In this document: in pieces, positions 23,639 to 32,809 of the stretch
Layout of the letters: every line of letters starts with the position of its first letter
Numbering within the stretch: the stretch's first letter is position 1
Assembly: GCA_009776805.1 (NCBI GenBank)
Contig: WRNB01000011.1
Span: 1-34,997, forward strand
Origin: Candidatus Bathycorpusculum grumuli
GTDB taxonomy: Archaea; Thermoproteota; Bathyarchaeia; Bathyarchaeales; Bathycorpusculaceae
Direction: 5' to 3'
DNA: 34,997 nucleotides
Notes under the pieces: model-generated
Seen by the model: the letters and a program-made list of their open reading frames with translations, nothing else
Database searches by the model: none
Told to the model about the DNA's origin: nothing
Program-made: the position numbers and the translations under genes

Positions 23639-24667
23639 TTGGTGTTGGTTGAGCGTGTGTATGTTACAAGGTCTGGTGCGGTTCTTATGGGTGATAGTGT
23701 GTCATGTGATGCTTTTGATGCGGGGCGGCCGTTGCGTGTTGTTACTCATGCGCATGCGGATCATTTAGGTGGTTTGCGTAAAAGTATTAAGTGTTGTGAT
23801 AAGGTTATTATGACTCCTGCTACAAGGGAGCTTGCAGGAATTGTGAATCCTAAATTTGAACTTGATGCTAGTAATGTTTTGTCTCTTGAGTATGGTAAGT
23901 CGTTTATGTATAATGGTGAAACAATTACGCTTCTAAAAGCTAATCATATTATGGGTGCTTCTCAAGTGTTAGTGGAAGATAAGGATAGTGTTCGAACTGT
24001 TTATACTGGTGATTTTAAACTTTGTGAAACTCCTGTTATTGATTGTGATGTGCTTGTGATTGAAGCTACTTATGGTAATCCAGCATATAGGCGTAATTTT
24101 GATGTTGATATTGACAAGTTGTTGATTTCGATGATTGAGCGGCGTTTGCGTGGTGGGTCTGTGTATGTTTTTGGTTTTTATGGTAAATTGCAAGAGGTTA
24201 TGCAGATGTTGCGAAATGCTGATGTAGAGGTTCCTTTTGTGATGCCTGATACTGTGTATGAGATTTCTAATGTTTGTTGCAATTATGGTATGAATCTTGG
24301 CGGATTAACTCTTGATACAAGTAAAGCTGGTCAAGAACTTCTTAATGGTGATTTGCCCTGTGTTGCTTTTTATCATACAAATGCTCGTTTTAAAGTTGGG
24401 TTGAGAAATTCTCGTGTGTGTGTAAGTGGGTGGGAGTTTCAAAATCCTTGTAGGCAAATTACTGAAAATGAATATCTTGTGGCGCTTAGTGATCATTCTG
24501 ATTTTGATGATTTAATTGAATATGTAAAACGTTCTAAAGCAAAAAAAGTTATAACAGATAGTTATCGTTCAAGTCATGGAAAAATGTTGGCTGGTGAGAT
24601 AACAAAAAGATTAGGGGTGCCTGCAACGGCACAGCCATTATCAAAAGGCCAAACAACACTGTTATAA
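23639..24667 (+). CDS. Metallo-beta-lactamase RNA-processing/exonuclease-like protein (beta-CASP-like)
   Basis: The 342-residue protein has the MBL metal motif HAHADH (in VVTHAHADHLGGL), VYTGDFKL with a metal Asp, VIEATYGNP, and a distal ALSDHSDFDDLIEYV with the final His. The layout matches archaeal proteins annotated as mRNA 3'-end processing factor-like or SNM1-like exonucleases. An RNA or DNA nuclease is likely. The start is TTG 23639 immediately after the UPF0201 stop, with GTG 23642 as an alternative. The stop lies three bases from that of the convergent clpB. Confidence 0.8.
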   Translation: MVLVERVYVTRSGAVLMGDSVSCDAFDAGRPLRVVTHAHADHLGGLRKSIKCCDKVIMTPATRELAGIVNPKFELDASNVLSLEYGKSFMYNGETITLLKANHIMGASQVLVEDKDSVRTVYTGDFKLCETPVIDCDVLVIEATYGNPAYRRNFDVDIDKLLISMIERRLRGGSVYVFGFYGKLQEVMQMLRNADVEVPFVMPDTVYEISNVCCNYGMNLGGLTLDTSKAGQELLNGDLPCVAFYHTNARFKVGLRNSRVCVSGWEFQNPCRQITENEYLVALSDHSDFDDLIEYVKRSKAKKVITDSYRSSHGKMLAGEITKRLGVPATAQPLSKGQTTLL

Positions 24668-24670
24668 GTT

Positions 24671-27262
24671 TTATTTGTTGCCGAAAATGAGTTGTTGGTT
24701 TTTTTCGTCTACTACAATTGTTACTTTTTTGTCAATTTTGTCTGCTAAAATCATTTTCGAAAGCTCATTTATGATTTCTCTTTGAATTACTCGTTTAATT
24801 GGTCTTGCACCAAATTGAGGGTCAAACCCAATTTTAGCGATATGCTCTATTGCGGCTTTGGTTGTAATCATATGTATGCCATTTTTTTCTAGCATTTTTT
24901 GAACGTTGTCAAGTTGTTTTTCAACGATTTTATTAATTTCTTCTATTGATAAGGGTTGGAACATGATTGTTTCGTCAATGCGATTAAGAAACTCTGGTTT
25001 TATAGTTTTTTTAAGTAGATTAAACACTTCTTCTTTTGTTTTGTTTAATATTTCTTCTCGGTTATCGGCTGTTATTTTTTCAAGATTATTTTGAATAAGG
25101 TGGGAACCAATGTTTGATGTCATAATAATTATAGTGTTCTTAAAATCAACTGTTCTGCCTTTATTGTCAGTTAATCTGCCATCATCTAAGACCTGTAGTA
25201 AAATATTGAAAACATCTGGGTTAGCTTTCTCAATTTCGTCAAGTAATACTACAGAGTATGGTTTACGTCGTACTGCTTCTGTTAATTGTCCGCTTTCTTC
25301 ATAACCAACATATCCTGGAGGTGCACCAACGAGTTTTGAAACGGTGTGTCGTTCTTGGTATTCAGACATGTCAATTCTAATCATGCTATTTTCAGTATTA
25401 AAAAGAAACTCTGCTAATGATTTTGCTAACTCAGTTTTACCAACACCTGTTGTTCCAAGGAAAATAAATGACCCTATGGGACGTTTAGAATCCTGTAAAC
25501 CCGCGCGACTGCGCCGTATAGCATCTGAAACAGCACTAATTGCTTCTTCTTGTCCAACTACTCTTATATGTAACTCGTTTTCGAGGTTTAATAATTTTTG
25601 GCGTTCACTTTGTAACATTCGATTAACTGGTATACCTGTCCAATGAGAAACGACTTCTGCAATCTCTTCTGCACCAACTTCTTCATTTACAAGTGCTGAA
25701 TCTTTTTGTACTTCCGAAAGTTTTTCTTTGAATTGTTCTATATCTTTTATAGCTTCAGGAATTTTGCCATAACGAATTTCAGCAACTCTCTCTAAATTGC
25801 CCATGCGGTTAGCAGCTTCATCTTCAAGTTTAAGTTGCTCGATTTCATTTTTTCTTAACTGTATTTTTTCTACAAGATCTTTTTCAGTTTGCCATTTAGC
25901 CTTCAATTTGTTGCGTTCTTCAGTTAAATTGGCAATTTCTTCTTTTATAGGTCTAAGTTTTGTTTCATCTTTTTCTCGTTTGATAGCTTCACGTTCAATT
26001 TCTAATTGCCTGATTTTGCGTTCTATTGCTTCAAGCTCTTCAGGTGCACTATTAATCTCTAAACGTAATTTAGCTGCTGCCTCATCTATAAGATCTATGG
26101 CTTTATCAGGCAAAAATCGTTCTGAAATATATCTTTGAGAGAGTTCTACAGCAGTTATTATAGCTTCATCCTTTATACGTACATGATGAAACACTTCATA
26201 TCGTTCTTTTAACCCTCGAAGAATTGAAATGGCGTCAAGAATATTTGGTTCGTTAACTATGACTGGTTGAAAACGTCTTTCTAAGGCTTTATCTTTTTCA
26301 AAATATTTTTGGTACTCTTTAAGCGTGGTTGCACCAATAGCTCGTAACTCGCCTCTTGCTAAAGCTGGCTTTAAAATGTTTGCTGCATCCATTGCGCCTT
26401 CGCCTGCACCTGCTCCAACCAGAATGTGTATTTCGTCAATAAACAGAATTATTTCTCCATCAGAAGAAACTACCTCTTTTATGACGCTTTTTAAGCGTTC
26501 TTCAAATTCTCCTTTATATTTGGCTCCTGCAATTAAAGCTCCCATGTCCAGCGAGTAAAACTGTTTGGTTTTTAGATTTTCTGGTACGTCTCCATTTATG
26601 ATGCGGTGTGCTATGCCTTCTGCTATTGCTGTTTTACCTACTCCTGGTTCACCGATGAGTATGGGGTTGTTTTTGGTTCTTCGTGATAAAATTTGTAGAA
26701 CACGGCTAATTTCTTCATCTCTGCCAATGACTGGATCAAGTTTACCTGTTTGTGCTTGTTTGTTAAGGTTGATGGCGTATTTGTTTAAAGCATTGTATGT
26801 GTCTTCGGCTGTTTGTGAATTTACGTTTGAGCCTTTGCGTAGTTGGTTGATGGCTGTTTTTAATTCTTTTTCTTGGATTCCACAGGTTTGCATTAAACGG
26901 GTTGCAGGGTCATTAATTGAGAGTGTGGCGATTAAAAGTTGTTCAATTGGTATGAATTCATCTTTCATTTTTAATGCGTGTTCTTGGGCTTTTTGTAGTA
27001 TTTTATTAAAATTTGGAGATAGATAGGATTGACCGCCTACAATTTTTGGTAAATCTTCAATTAATTTGTCTAGTTGTTTTGTAAAATAGTCAACATTCAC
27101 ATTTAATGCAGATAATAAGTAGGGCATCACGTTTTCGTCAACTGTTAAAATTGCTTTTAACAAGTGTACTGGTTCAATTGCTTGATGCTGTTTTGTGGTT
27201 GCAATCTCTGAGGCTTTTTGAATGGCTTCTTGAGATTTTACAGTAAAATTATTTAGATTCAT
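24671..27262 (-). CDS. clpB: ClpB disaggregase
   Basis: The full-length 863-residue protein disaggregase works with DnaK/DnaJ to rescue aggregated proteins. The N-domain is at 1-150. NBD1 has GEPGVGKT (204-211), pore loop KYKGEFEERL (248-257) and Walker B IILFIDE (271-277). The coiled-coil middle domain is at about 405-525. NBD2 has GTTGVGKT (603-610), pore segment GYVGYEESG and Walker B VVLLDE (671-676). Sensor 2 GARPIKR is near the C-terminus. The usual DEIHTLVGAG is DEIHILVGAG. Segments such as SLDMGALIAGAKYKGEFEER and KYFEKDKALERRFQ are close to Bacteroidota ClpB, which suggests transfer from bacteria. GGTGA six bases before ATG is a good ribosome site. No DnaK or intact DnaJ is in the window. 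Confidence 0.95.
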   Translation of the reverse strand: MNLNNFTVKSQEAIQKASEIATTKQHQAIEPVHLLKAILTVDENVMPYLLSALNVNVDYFTKQLDKLIEDLPKIVGGQSYLSPNFNKILQKAQEHALKMKDEFIPIEQLLIATLSINDPATRLMQTCGIQEKELKTAINQLRKGSNVNSQTAEDTYNALNKYAINLNKQAQTGKLDPVIGRDEEISRVLQILSRRTKNNPILIGEPGVGKTAIAEGIAHRIINGDVPENLKTKQFYSLDMGALIAGAKYKGEFEERLKSVIKEVVSSDGEIILFIDEIHILVGAGAGEGAMDAANILKPALARGELRAIGATTLKEYQKYFEKDKALERRFQPVIVNEPNILDAISILRGLKERYEVFHHVRIKDEAIITAVELSQRYISERFLPDKAIDLIDEAAAKLRLEINSAPEELEAIERKIRQLEIEREAIKREKDETKLRPIKEEIANLTEERNKLKAKWQTEKDLVEKIQLRKNEIEQLKLEDEAANRMGNLERVAEIRYGKIPEAIKDIEQFKEKLSEVQKDSALVNEEVGAEEIAEVVSHWTGIPVNRMLQSERQKLLNLENELHIRVVGQEEAISAVSDAIRRSRAGLQDSKRPIGSFIFLGTTGVGKTELAKSLAEFLFNTENSMIRIDMSEYQERHTVSKLVGAPPGYVGYEESGQLTEAVRRKPYSVVLLDEIEKANPDVFNILLQVLDDGRLTDNKGRTVDFKNTIIIMTSNIGSHLIQNNLEKITADNREEILNKTKEEVFNLLKKTIKPEFLNRIDETIMFQPLSIEEINKIVEKQLDNVQKMLEKNGIHMITTKAAIEHIAKIGFDPQFGARPIKRVIQREIINELSKMILADKIDKKVTIVVDEKNQQLIFGNK

Positions 27263-27319
27263 AACTTGTCACCCACACTTTTTAATTATGTATGATTATG
27301 GGATACTTAATATTCGTTA

Positions 27320-27358
27320 CACCAAAAATTAACAAACAACAAAATAAATATTTTGGTG
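27320..27358 (-). promoter_or_regulatory. Inverted repeat around a TATA-like box upstream of clpB
   Basis: CACCAAAA (27320-27327) and TTTTGGTG (27351-27358) are perfect inverted 8-mers separated by 23 bp. Between them lies AAATAAAT, which reads ATTTATTT on the minus strand and could be the clpB TATA box about 85 bases before ATG. A repressor bound to this site would block transcription-factor access. The known archaeal heat-shock operators were not recognised. Confidence 0.35.
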
Positions 27359-27450
27359 AAAATACCTAAAAACAACATTTCACAGACAACCAAAAACCGC
27401 AAACTATTTTTAACCTAAACCAGATTTTAGCCACTAAAACACTTTTTGAC

Positions 27451-27462
27451 ACATAAAAGCTT
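27451..27462 (+). promoter_or_regulatory. TATA-like box for ilvD
   Basis: ACATAAAAGCTT lies about 50-60 bases before the ilvD start. It is the best TATA-like match in the short divergent region shared with clpB. Confidence 0.25.
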
Positions 27463-27510
27463 AACAACCACTACCCACAACATTACCTACAACAGTTAAC
27501 ATGCAAAAGG

Positions 27511-29148
27511 ATGACAAAATTGCGAAGTAACCAAATAAAAACAGGAATCGAACATGCCCCTCATCGTGCATTACTTAAATCATTAGGACTAAATGATGAT
27601 GACATAACTAAACCTTTCATTGGAATAGCTAACAGTTACAACACAATTGTTCCCGGACACATTCATCTACGCACACTTAGCGAAACCGTAAAAGAAGGCA
27701 TCCTATCTGCAGGCGGAACACCATTTGAATTCAACACCATAGCAGTTTGTGACGGAATAGCCATGGGACACGAAGGCATGCGATACAGCCTTCCAAGCCG
27801 TGAAATCATTGCAGATTCCGTTGAAATCATGATTCAAGCCCACCGCCTTGACGGTCTTGTCATGATAAGCAACTGCGACAAAGTCACACCAGGCATGCTC
27901 ATGGCCGCAGCACGTATAGACATTCCAGCAATTATGCTCACAGGCGGCCCAATGCAAGCTGGACAATACAACGGAAAAAAAGTCAGTTACTCAAACGTTC
28001 CAGAAGCACTTGGACAAGTAGTTGCAGGAAAAATGAGTACAACCGAACTCACTAAACTTGAAAACACTGCATGCCCCGGATGCGGAAGCTGTAGCGGCAT
28101 GTTCACAGCAAACACCATGGCCTGCATGAGCGAAGCACTAGGCATGTCCCTACCATACTGCGCAACAACTCTTGCCACAAGCGCAAACAAAATCAGACTT
28201 GCACGCCAAACAGGCAAACAAATACTCAAACTCATAGAACAGAACATAAAACCTTCCAATATACTCACATTAAACGCTTTCAAAAATGCTATAGCCGTAG
28301 ATATGGCTCTAGGCGGCTCAACTAACACAGTGCTACATTTACCAGCTATCGCAAAAGAAACCGGACTAACACTCCCACTTTCATTGTTTGATGAAACAGG
28401 CCGAAAAGTACCCCACCTGTGTAGTATGATACCAAGTGGAACACACGCAATTGAAGACCTAGATGCCGCAGGAAGTGTCCCAGCAGTCATGCACCAAATC
28501 CAAACACTACTAAATACCAACACAATAACAGTCACAGGACGAACAATTGCTGAAAACATCAAAAACGCAACAGTACTCAACCAAAATGTCATACACTCCA
28601 TAGACAACCCTGTGCACACAGAAGGCGGCATTGCTATTCTAACAGGTAATATTGCACCAAAAGGAGCAGTAATCAAAACCGCAGGTGTTTCACCAAAAAT
28701 GCTCAAACACACTGGCCCAGCCAAAGTCTACGATTCAGAAAAAGAAACCATAACAGCTATCCACAACAAACAAATCAACCCTGGCGACATCATAGTCATA
28801 CGCTACGAAGGACCAAAAGGTGGACCCGGCATGCCTGAAATGCTTATCCCAACAGCAACAATTGCAGGTATGGGCCTAAGCGAAAGTGTCGCCCTAATCA
28901 CCGACGGCAGATTCAGTGGAGCAACACGCGGCGGAAGCATAGGACACGTCACTCCAGAAGCATTCGATGGCGGACCAATAGCAATCATACAAAACGGCGA
29001 CATTATAACAATCGATATCCCAAACAGAACACTAAACATTAACTTAACCAACAAAGAGATTGAAACACGATTAAGCACGTGGAAACCAAAAAAACCCGAA
29101 TTTACTAAAGGCATCCTCTCAAAATACCGTCCAACGTCAACCGAATAA
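27511..29148 (+). CDS. ilvD: Dihydroxy-acid dehydratase
   Basis: This Fe-S dehydratase acts in isoleucine and valine synthesis, converting 2,3-dihydroxy acids to 2-oxo acids. The 545-residue product has [20 protein letters not shown], with a cluster Cys, and [19 protein letters not shown], with further cluster cysteines. [18 protein letters not shown] and a C-terminal [20 protein letters not shown] complete the family pattern. The length is typical. The start is uncertain: ATG 27511 directly abuts AAAAGG, whereas an in-frame TTG at 27520 would place AAGGATGA at proper spacing and give [11 protein letters not shown]. The coding strand is strongly A/C-rich. No other branched-chain gene is in the window. 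Confidence 0.95.
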   Translation: MTKLRSNQIKTGIEHAPHRALLKSLGLNDDDITKPFIGIANSYNTIVPGHIHLRTLSETVKEGILSAGGTPFEFNTIAVCDGIAMGHEGMRYSLPSREIIADSVEIMIQAHRLDGLVMISNCDKVTPGMLMAAARIDIPAIMLTGGPMQAGQYNGKKVSYSNVPEALGQVVAGKMSTTELTKLENTACPGCGSCSGMFTANTMACMSEALGMSLPYCATTLATSANKIRLARQTGKQILKLIEQNIKPSNILTLNAFKNAIAVDMALGGSTNTVLHLPAIAKETGLTLPLSLFDETGRKVPHLCSMIPSGTHAIEDLDAAGSVPAVMHQIQTLLNTNTITVTGRTIAENIKNATVLNQNVIHSIDNPVHTEGGIAILTGNIAPKGAVIKTAGVSPKMLKHTGPAKVYDSEKETITAIHNKQINPGDIIVIRYEGPKGGPGMPEMLIPTATIAGMGLSESVALITDGRFSGATRGGSIGHVTPEAFDGGPIAIIQNGDIITIDIPNRTLNINLTNKEIETRLSTWKPKKPEFTKGILSKYRPTSTE

Positions 29149-29516
29149 AATATCCAAACTATTAGCAATCAATGAAAATATGCTATATCAGTTTATTTTT
29201 TTTTAGTTCTATTAATATCTTGGACATTATGGTTTCATGTTAATTTTTTGATGAAAAAAAATGGTTGTTTTTAAAGTTTAGTTTAAGGTTAACCTTCTCT
29301 TTTTTAGAGAAATATGCATGAAAAATCATGTTTTTACGTATTTAGTGGACAAAACAAAATCTTTTTTCATGTTTTAAGATTTATATAGTTTAGATGGTGC
29401 AAAAAAGCTAAAAACAACACTATTGTACACTATACAGTGTGCATTAACTCTATGCTGTTGTTATAGTTGTGATTCTGAGATTTTTAGTTTGATTTTTCAG
29501 CTAGGCTAACGAATTT
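29149..29516. other. Convergent intergenic region with oligo-T and an inverted repeat
   Basis: A run of nine or more T at about 29192-29201 may terminate ilvD. TGTACACT and AGTGTGCA (29424-29443) form an 8-bp inverted repeat with one mismatch and a 4-base centre, operator- or hairpin-like. I see no gene. Confidence 0.4.
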
Positions 29517-29882
29517 TTAACAAAGTTTGGCGTGTTTAGCTGTGAATACTGCATTGTAGGTTCTTTTACCATTTTTATTTACCTCAAATTTTACATTACC
29601 CCCAAAGCAGGCATCGAATATTTTTCTAAAATCCCCTGTCATTTCAGGAATTGTATCATCAAACCAGCATAACACATAATGATCGTTTATTCCTTCAGTC
29701 GAAGATAAATAATCAATACTGCCCATAAGTTTAAAGAAATCTTGAATCGACCCTGTTAATGAATTGTTTGTTTGGTTAATCACAAGTTTTCGTGCCTTAA
29801 TGACAACAAAAGGTTCAACTTCAGGGATATCTCTTTCTTTAAAAATGCATATTACAGGTTTATTCCAAATATTTTCTGTCAA
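29517..29882 (-). CDS. Hypothetical protein, 121 aa
   Basis: I do not recognise the family. The protein is soluble by composition, with mixed alpha/beta segments such as KPVICIFKERDIPEVEPFVV, SIQDFFKLMGSIDYL, DHYVLCWFDD and a C-terminal KFEVNKNGKRTYNAVF. Translation from TTG 29880-29882 is supported by GAGGT exactly six bases upstream. It stands alone, convergent to ilvD and divergent from the GNAT operon. Confidence 0.6.
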   Translation of the reverse strand: MTENIWNKPVICIFKERDIPEVEPFVVIKARKLVINQTNNSLTGSIQDFFKLMGSIDYLSSTEGINDHYVLCWFDDTIPEMTGDFRKIFDACFGGNVKFEVNKNGKRTYNAVFTAKHAKLC

Positions 29883-29888
29883 ACAAAG

Positions 29889-29893
29889 ACCTC
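29889..29893 (-). promoter_or_regulatory. Shine-Dalgarno GAGGT supporting a TTG start
   Basis: GAGGT on the minus strand, six bases before TTG 29880-29882, is the main reason to accept the 121-aa frame as a real gene. Confidence 0.5.
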
Positions 29894-30032
29894 AAAGAAC
29901 ATGTTACACCGATAAATAATAAGATTCCCAACAATGTTTTAATGGATAGAATTTATTAAATAGGTAGATTCATCAGTTATTGCAGTGAAGGTTCTGTAAA
30001 CTTTAATTGTTTCAAACGTGGTTAATTTTATT

Positions 30033-30872
30033 ATGTTGCAAGTTCGAGTCATGTCTGTAAAAGATTACGTGTTTGCGGTTGATTTAGCTAATACTATGGG
30101 TTGGGCTATGGAGTTAGCAGATTTTAGGTTTAACCAATTTCTTGAGCCTGAGGGTTGTTTTGTATTGTTTAATGGTTCTGTTCCTGTAGGAGTGGCGACT
30201 TGTATAAGTTTTGGTAATGTGGGTTGGTTTGGAAATTTGGTTGTTAAGCCTGAGTATAGGGGTTGTGGTGGTGGTCGTTTGCTTTTGGATTATGCTGTTA
30301 GGTATTTGTGGAGTAGAGGTGTGAAGTCTGTTGGTTTGTATACTTATCCGTGTTTTAGGGATTTTTATGGTAAGGTTGGGTTTAAGGTGGATATGGATTT
30401 GGTGGTTATGCAGTGTAGTCAGTTGCAATCTTGTGATTTTGGTTCGTTTGGGTTTGAGTCTTGTTTTGATTTTTCTTTGTTGGCTAGTTTTGATAGGCGT
30501 TTTTTTGGTGCTGATAGGTCGCGGTTGTTGAGGGGTATATTGCAAGGGGAGGGTAATTTGTGTTATGTTTCAATGGATGGGGATAATGTTGTGGGTTATG
30601 TTTTAGCTAAGATTTATGATGGTGTTGTGGAGGTTGGGCCATTAGTTTGTAGTGTTGATAGGTCTGAGGTGGTGTTTGGGCTTTTGAAGGCAGTGTTAGG
30701 TAGGTTAGTTGGTAGGTCTGTTTTGCTTTATTTGCATCAGAATCAGTTTTGTTTGGAAGAGTTTTTGTTGGGGGTGGGTTTTAGGAAAAGTTTTTTTTTA
30801 TCAAGAATGTTTTTAGGGGAGTCTAAGGTTCAAGCTGGTGTTTGTCTCGCTGAATCATTGGAGCGAGGGTAG
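30033..30872 (+). CDS. GNAT-family N-acetyltransferase with a C-terminal second domain
   Basis: The 279-residue protein carries an N-terminal acetyltransferase domain: GVATCISFGNVGWFGNLVVK, then PEYRGCGGGRLLLDYAVRYL, the acetyl-CoA-binding RGxGxG-type loop, and FYGKVGFK. The second half (from about residue 135) has a GNAT-like strand pattern, VVGYVLAKIYDGVVEVGPLV, as in two-domain YitH-type acetyltransferases. The substrate is unknown. ATG 30033 is preferred to GTG 30018 on sequence grounds. The coding strand is extremely G/T-rich (47 of 60 bases in 30241-30300). It heads a three-gene operon. Confidence 0.75.
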   Translation: MLQVRVMSVKDYVFAVDLANTMGWAMELADFRFNQFLEPEGCFVLFNGSVPVGVATCISFGNVGWFGNLVVKPEYRGCGGGRLLLDYAVRYLWSRGVKSVGLYTYPCFRDFYGKVGFKVDMDLVVMQCSQLQSCDFGSFGFESCFDFSLLASFDRRFFGADRSRLLRGILQGEGNLCYVSMDGDNVVGYVLAKIYDGVVEVGPLVCSVDRSEVVFGLLKAVLGRLVGRSVLLYLHQNQFCLEEFLLGVGFRKSFFLSRMFLGESKVQAGVCLAESLERG

Positions 30873-30877
30873 TGTCT

Positions 30878-32239
30878 ATGTCTGATTGCTGTTATCGTCT
30901 CGTTAAGGATTTTTTAGTAAAGTCTATGCCGGCTGTTAGAGCTTTAGTTGATAGTGTCCAGCGTCATAAAGAAAGTGAATTTTGTCGTAAAGTAACTTTT
31001 TTAGAATTTGTCGGTGGAAAAAAAGTCAGTTGCTCTATAAATGGCACTCATTTTTATTTACGCGGTTCGGTTGAGTATACAAATCCACAATTAACAGCTG
31101 AAGAAGTTCAAGGCATCATTGGCATACGTTTACTTCAAGTATGTGCAAATTATTACCTTGAATCAGGTATGCAAAATCCTGTTGAAGCTGATTATAATAA
31201 TTTATGTGAAGAACTTAAAAAACCACCTAACGGTTATGTTTTACCATTTTTACTTAACACTGATGATGTAGAGGCTGATAGATATTCTATTAATCCTTTA
31301 AGACAATCAATAATTGATAGTGGACAGAGCGCATTCCCAGTAGCTAACATTAAAACAGATCAACTTTGTGTTGATAAAGTATTTACTGAAAAATATGATG
31401 GTGCTTTAATTTCTAAAGAAGAAGTTAATTTGATATCAGAAGAACTTTTGGCTAACAATTGTTATATGGATTTTGTTGATGCTGTTAAATTTCGACAGAT
31501 GGATATGTTATCAAAAGTTTTTGGTATAAATTTTAGTTTTTATACTCTTCGTATGCCATTGTCTACTTTGCAAATAGAAAAGAAAGATGATTTGCTACAT
31601 TATATTATAAGTGAGGTACATCAGAGTTTTCAATCAATAGAACAAGCCTACAATTGTATGGGTAGAAGCATAAATAAACGTACTACTTTGCTTACAGTTC
31701 CCCACTCAGAAAAAGGATATGGTTCCAAACGAGCTGCCCATGGAAAAATCCATTTCGACAACAATAACAAACTCTTAAATGTAAGCATAAAATACAAGCC
31801 TACATTGCTTTATCCAAATGGTATAGACTCTAATGATGTATCTATAACACAAGGTGAGGATACTTTTGTTGTAGACGCAGAAAAATTTGTTAATTATAGC
31901 TATGCTGAAACGCCTTCTTCACCACAATTTTTTCTATACGCGTTAGCTTCTCCTGAAGATGCAGCTTTGTGGCATGGTGTAGGTGCCTTTGCAGCACCAC
32001 AACTTTTACAAACATATACTTTAGCACATAAAGCTTGCAGTAAAGGCTTGTTAATTCCAAATATTACAGAAAAATTTGGTTTACACTGCCAAACCCCATT
32101 ACAGTTTAATTTAGTACCTGAAGACATGTGGCGCAATTTAAAGTATCAAAACATTGATGCAAGCATTGGTACCATCAAAAACTTTGATAACTTTATCCAA
32201 AGAGGTATGCGACTTGAATATCTCTCAGAATATAAATAG
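30878..32239 (+). CDS. Hypothetical protein, about 453 aa
   Basis: I recognise no family. The protein appears soluble, with no signal peptide or membrane segment. It has a helical N-terminal region, a central helical part (DLLHYIISEVHQSFQSIEQA) and a C-terminal alpha/beta part with HGVGAFAAPQLLQTYTLAHK. GAGGG lies about ten bases before ATG 30878; a GTG at 30872 that overlaps the GNAT stop is the alternative. The tight spacing on both sides (0-6 bases to GNAT, 12 bases to the zincin) indicates one operon, so it may work with an acetyltransferase and a metallopeptidase. Confidence 0.65.
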   Translation: MSDCCYRLVKDFLVKSMPAVRALVDSVQRHKESEFCRKVTFLEFVGGKKVSCSINGTHFYLRGSVEYTNPQLTAEEVQGIIGIRLLQVCANYYLESGMQNPVEADYNNLCEELKKPPNGYVLPFLLNTDDVEADRYSINPLRQSIIDSGQSAFPVANIKTDQLCVDKVFTEKYDGALISKEEVNLISEELLANNCYMDFVDAVKFRQMDMLSKVFGINFSFYTLRMPLSTLQIEKKDDLLHYIISEVHQSFQSIEQAYNCMGRSINKRTTLLTVPHSEKGYGSKRAAHGKIHFDNNNKLLNVSIKYKPTLLYPNGIDSNDVSITQGEDTFVVDAEKFVNYSYAETPSSPQFFLYALASPEDAALWHGVGAFAAPQLLQTYTLAHKACSKGLLIPNITEKFGLHCQTPLQFNLVPEDMWRNLKYQNIDASIGTIKNFDNFIQRGMRLEYLSEYK

Positions 32240-32251
32240 GAGCAAACAAAC

Positions 32252-32809
32252 ATGTCCTCTATAGACTTGTTAATGCTTAACATTCAAAAAACATGCCATA
32301 AACTAATAGTAAACCATTCAAACACCGAAACCGTCAAAGGACACTTTCTGGATTATTTTAAAGAATTCGATAAAGTTGAAGCCGTACAGAGACTTTTTGG
32401 AGATAATACAACAAATATCCTACAGGAATTAGAGGTTGAATTCAACTGGCTAAATGGATACATGCACGTTGATGGTAAAGATGGACACATTGTTATATGC
32501 AGAACTTATCTTCAAAAAGGCAATAAAACCGACATTTACCTAGACCTAATCCATGAACTCTGCCATGTAAAACAGTTCAGAGAAGGCAAAGAACTCTTTG
32601 ACAAAAAATACAAATACGTTGACCGACCCACAGAAATTGACGCATACCATTATACCATACAAGAAGCAAGACGAATAGGCCTAACCGAAGACCGCATATG
32701 CCAATACCTAAAAACCGAATGGATAAACAACGCAGAACTTGAACGACTAGCAACAGCTATTGGAGTAACCTTTAAACAACACACCCCAAAACATCCTGAT
32801 AAACCCTAA
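32252..32809 (+). CDS. HExxH zinc metallopeptidase-like protein
   Basis: The 185-residue protein has His101-Glu102-x-x-His105 in DLIHELCHVKQF, and DRPTEIDAYHYTIQEARRIG supplies a downstream Glu128 that could be the third zinc ligand, as in gluzincins and SprT/ImmA-like zincins. It is cytoplasmic by sequence. AGGAG sits nine bases before ATG. It is the last gene of the GNAT operon and its final 38 bases overlap the 3' end of the convergent glycosyltransferase gene. The substrate is unknown. Confidence 0.7.
   Translation: MSSIDLLMLNIQKTCHKLIVNHSNTETVKGHFLDYFKEFDKVEAVQRLFGDNTTNILQELEVEFNWLNGYMHVDGKDGHIVICRTYLQKGNKTDIYLDLIHELCHVKQFREGKELFDKKYKYVDRPTEIDAYHYTIQEARRIGLTEDRICQYLKTEWINNAELERLATAIGVTFKQHTPKHPDKP

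Noticed and set aside
26565-27026. 153-codon plus-strand frame antisense to clpB
   Set aside because: It lies inside a full-length clpB and has no independent support.
27987-28724. 245-codon minus-strand frame antisense to ilvD
   Set aside because: ilvD is a complete and conserved enzyme; the antisense frame has no motif and reflects composition.
30114-30545. 143-codon minus-strand frame inside the GNAT gene
   Set aside because: It is a low-complexity Thr/Lys/Gln/Ile antisense shadow of a G/T-rich gene.
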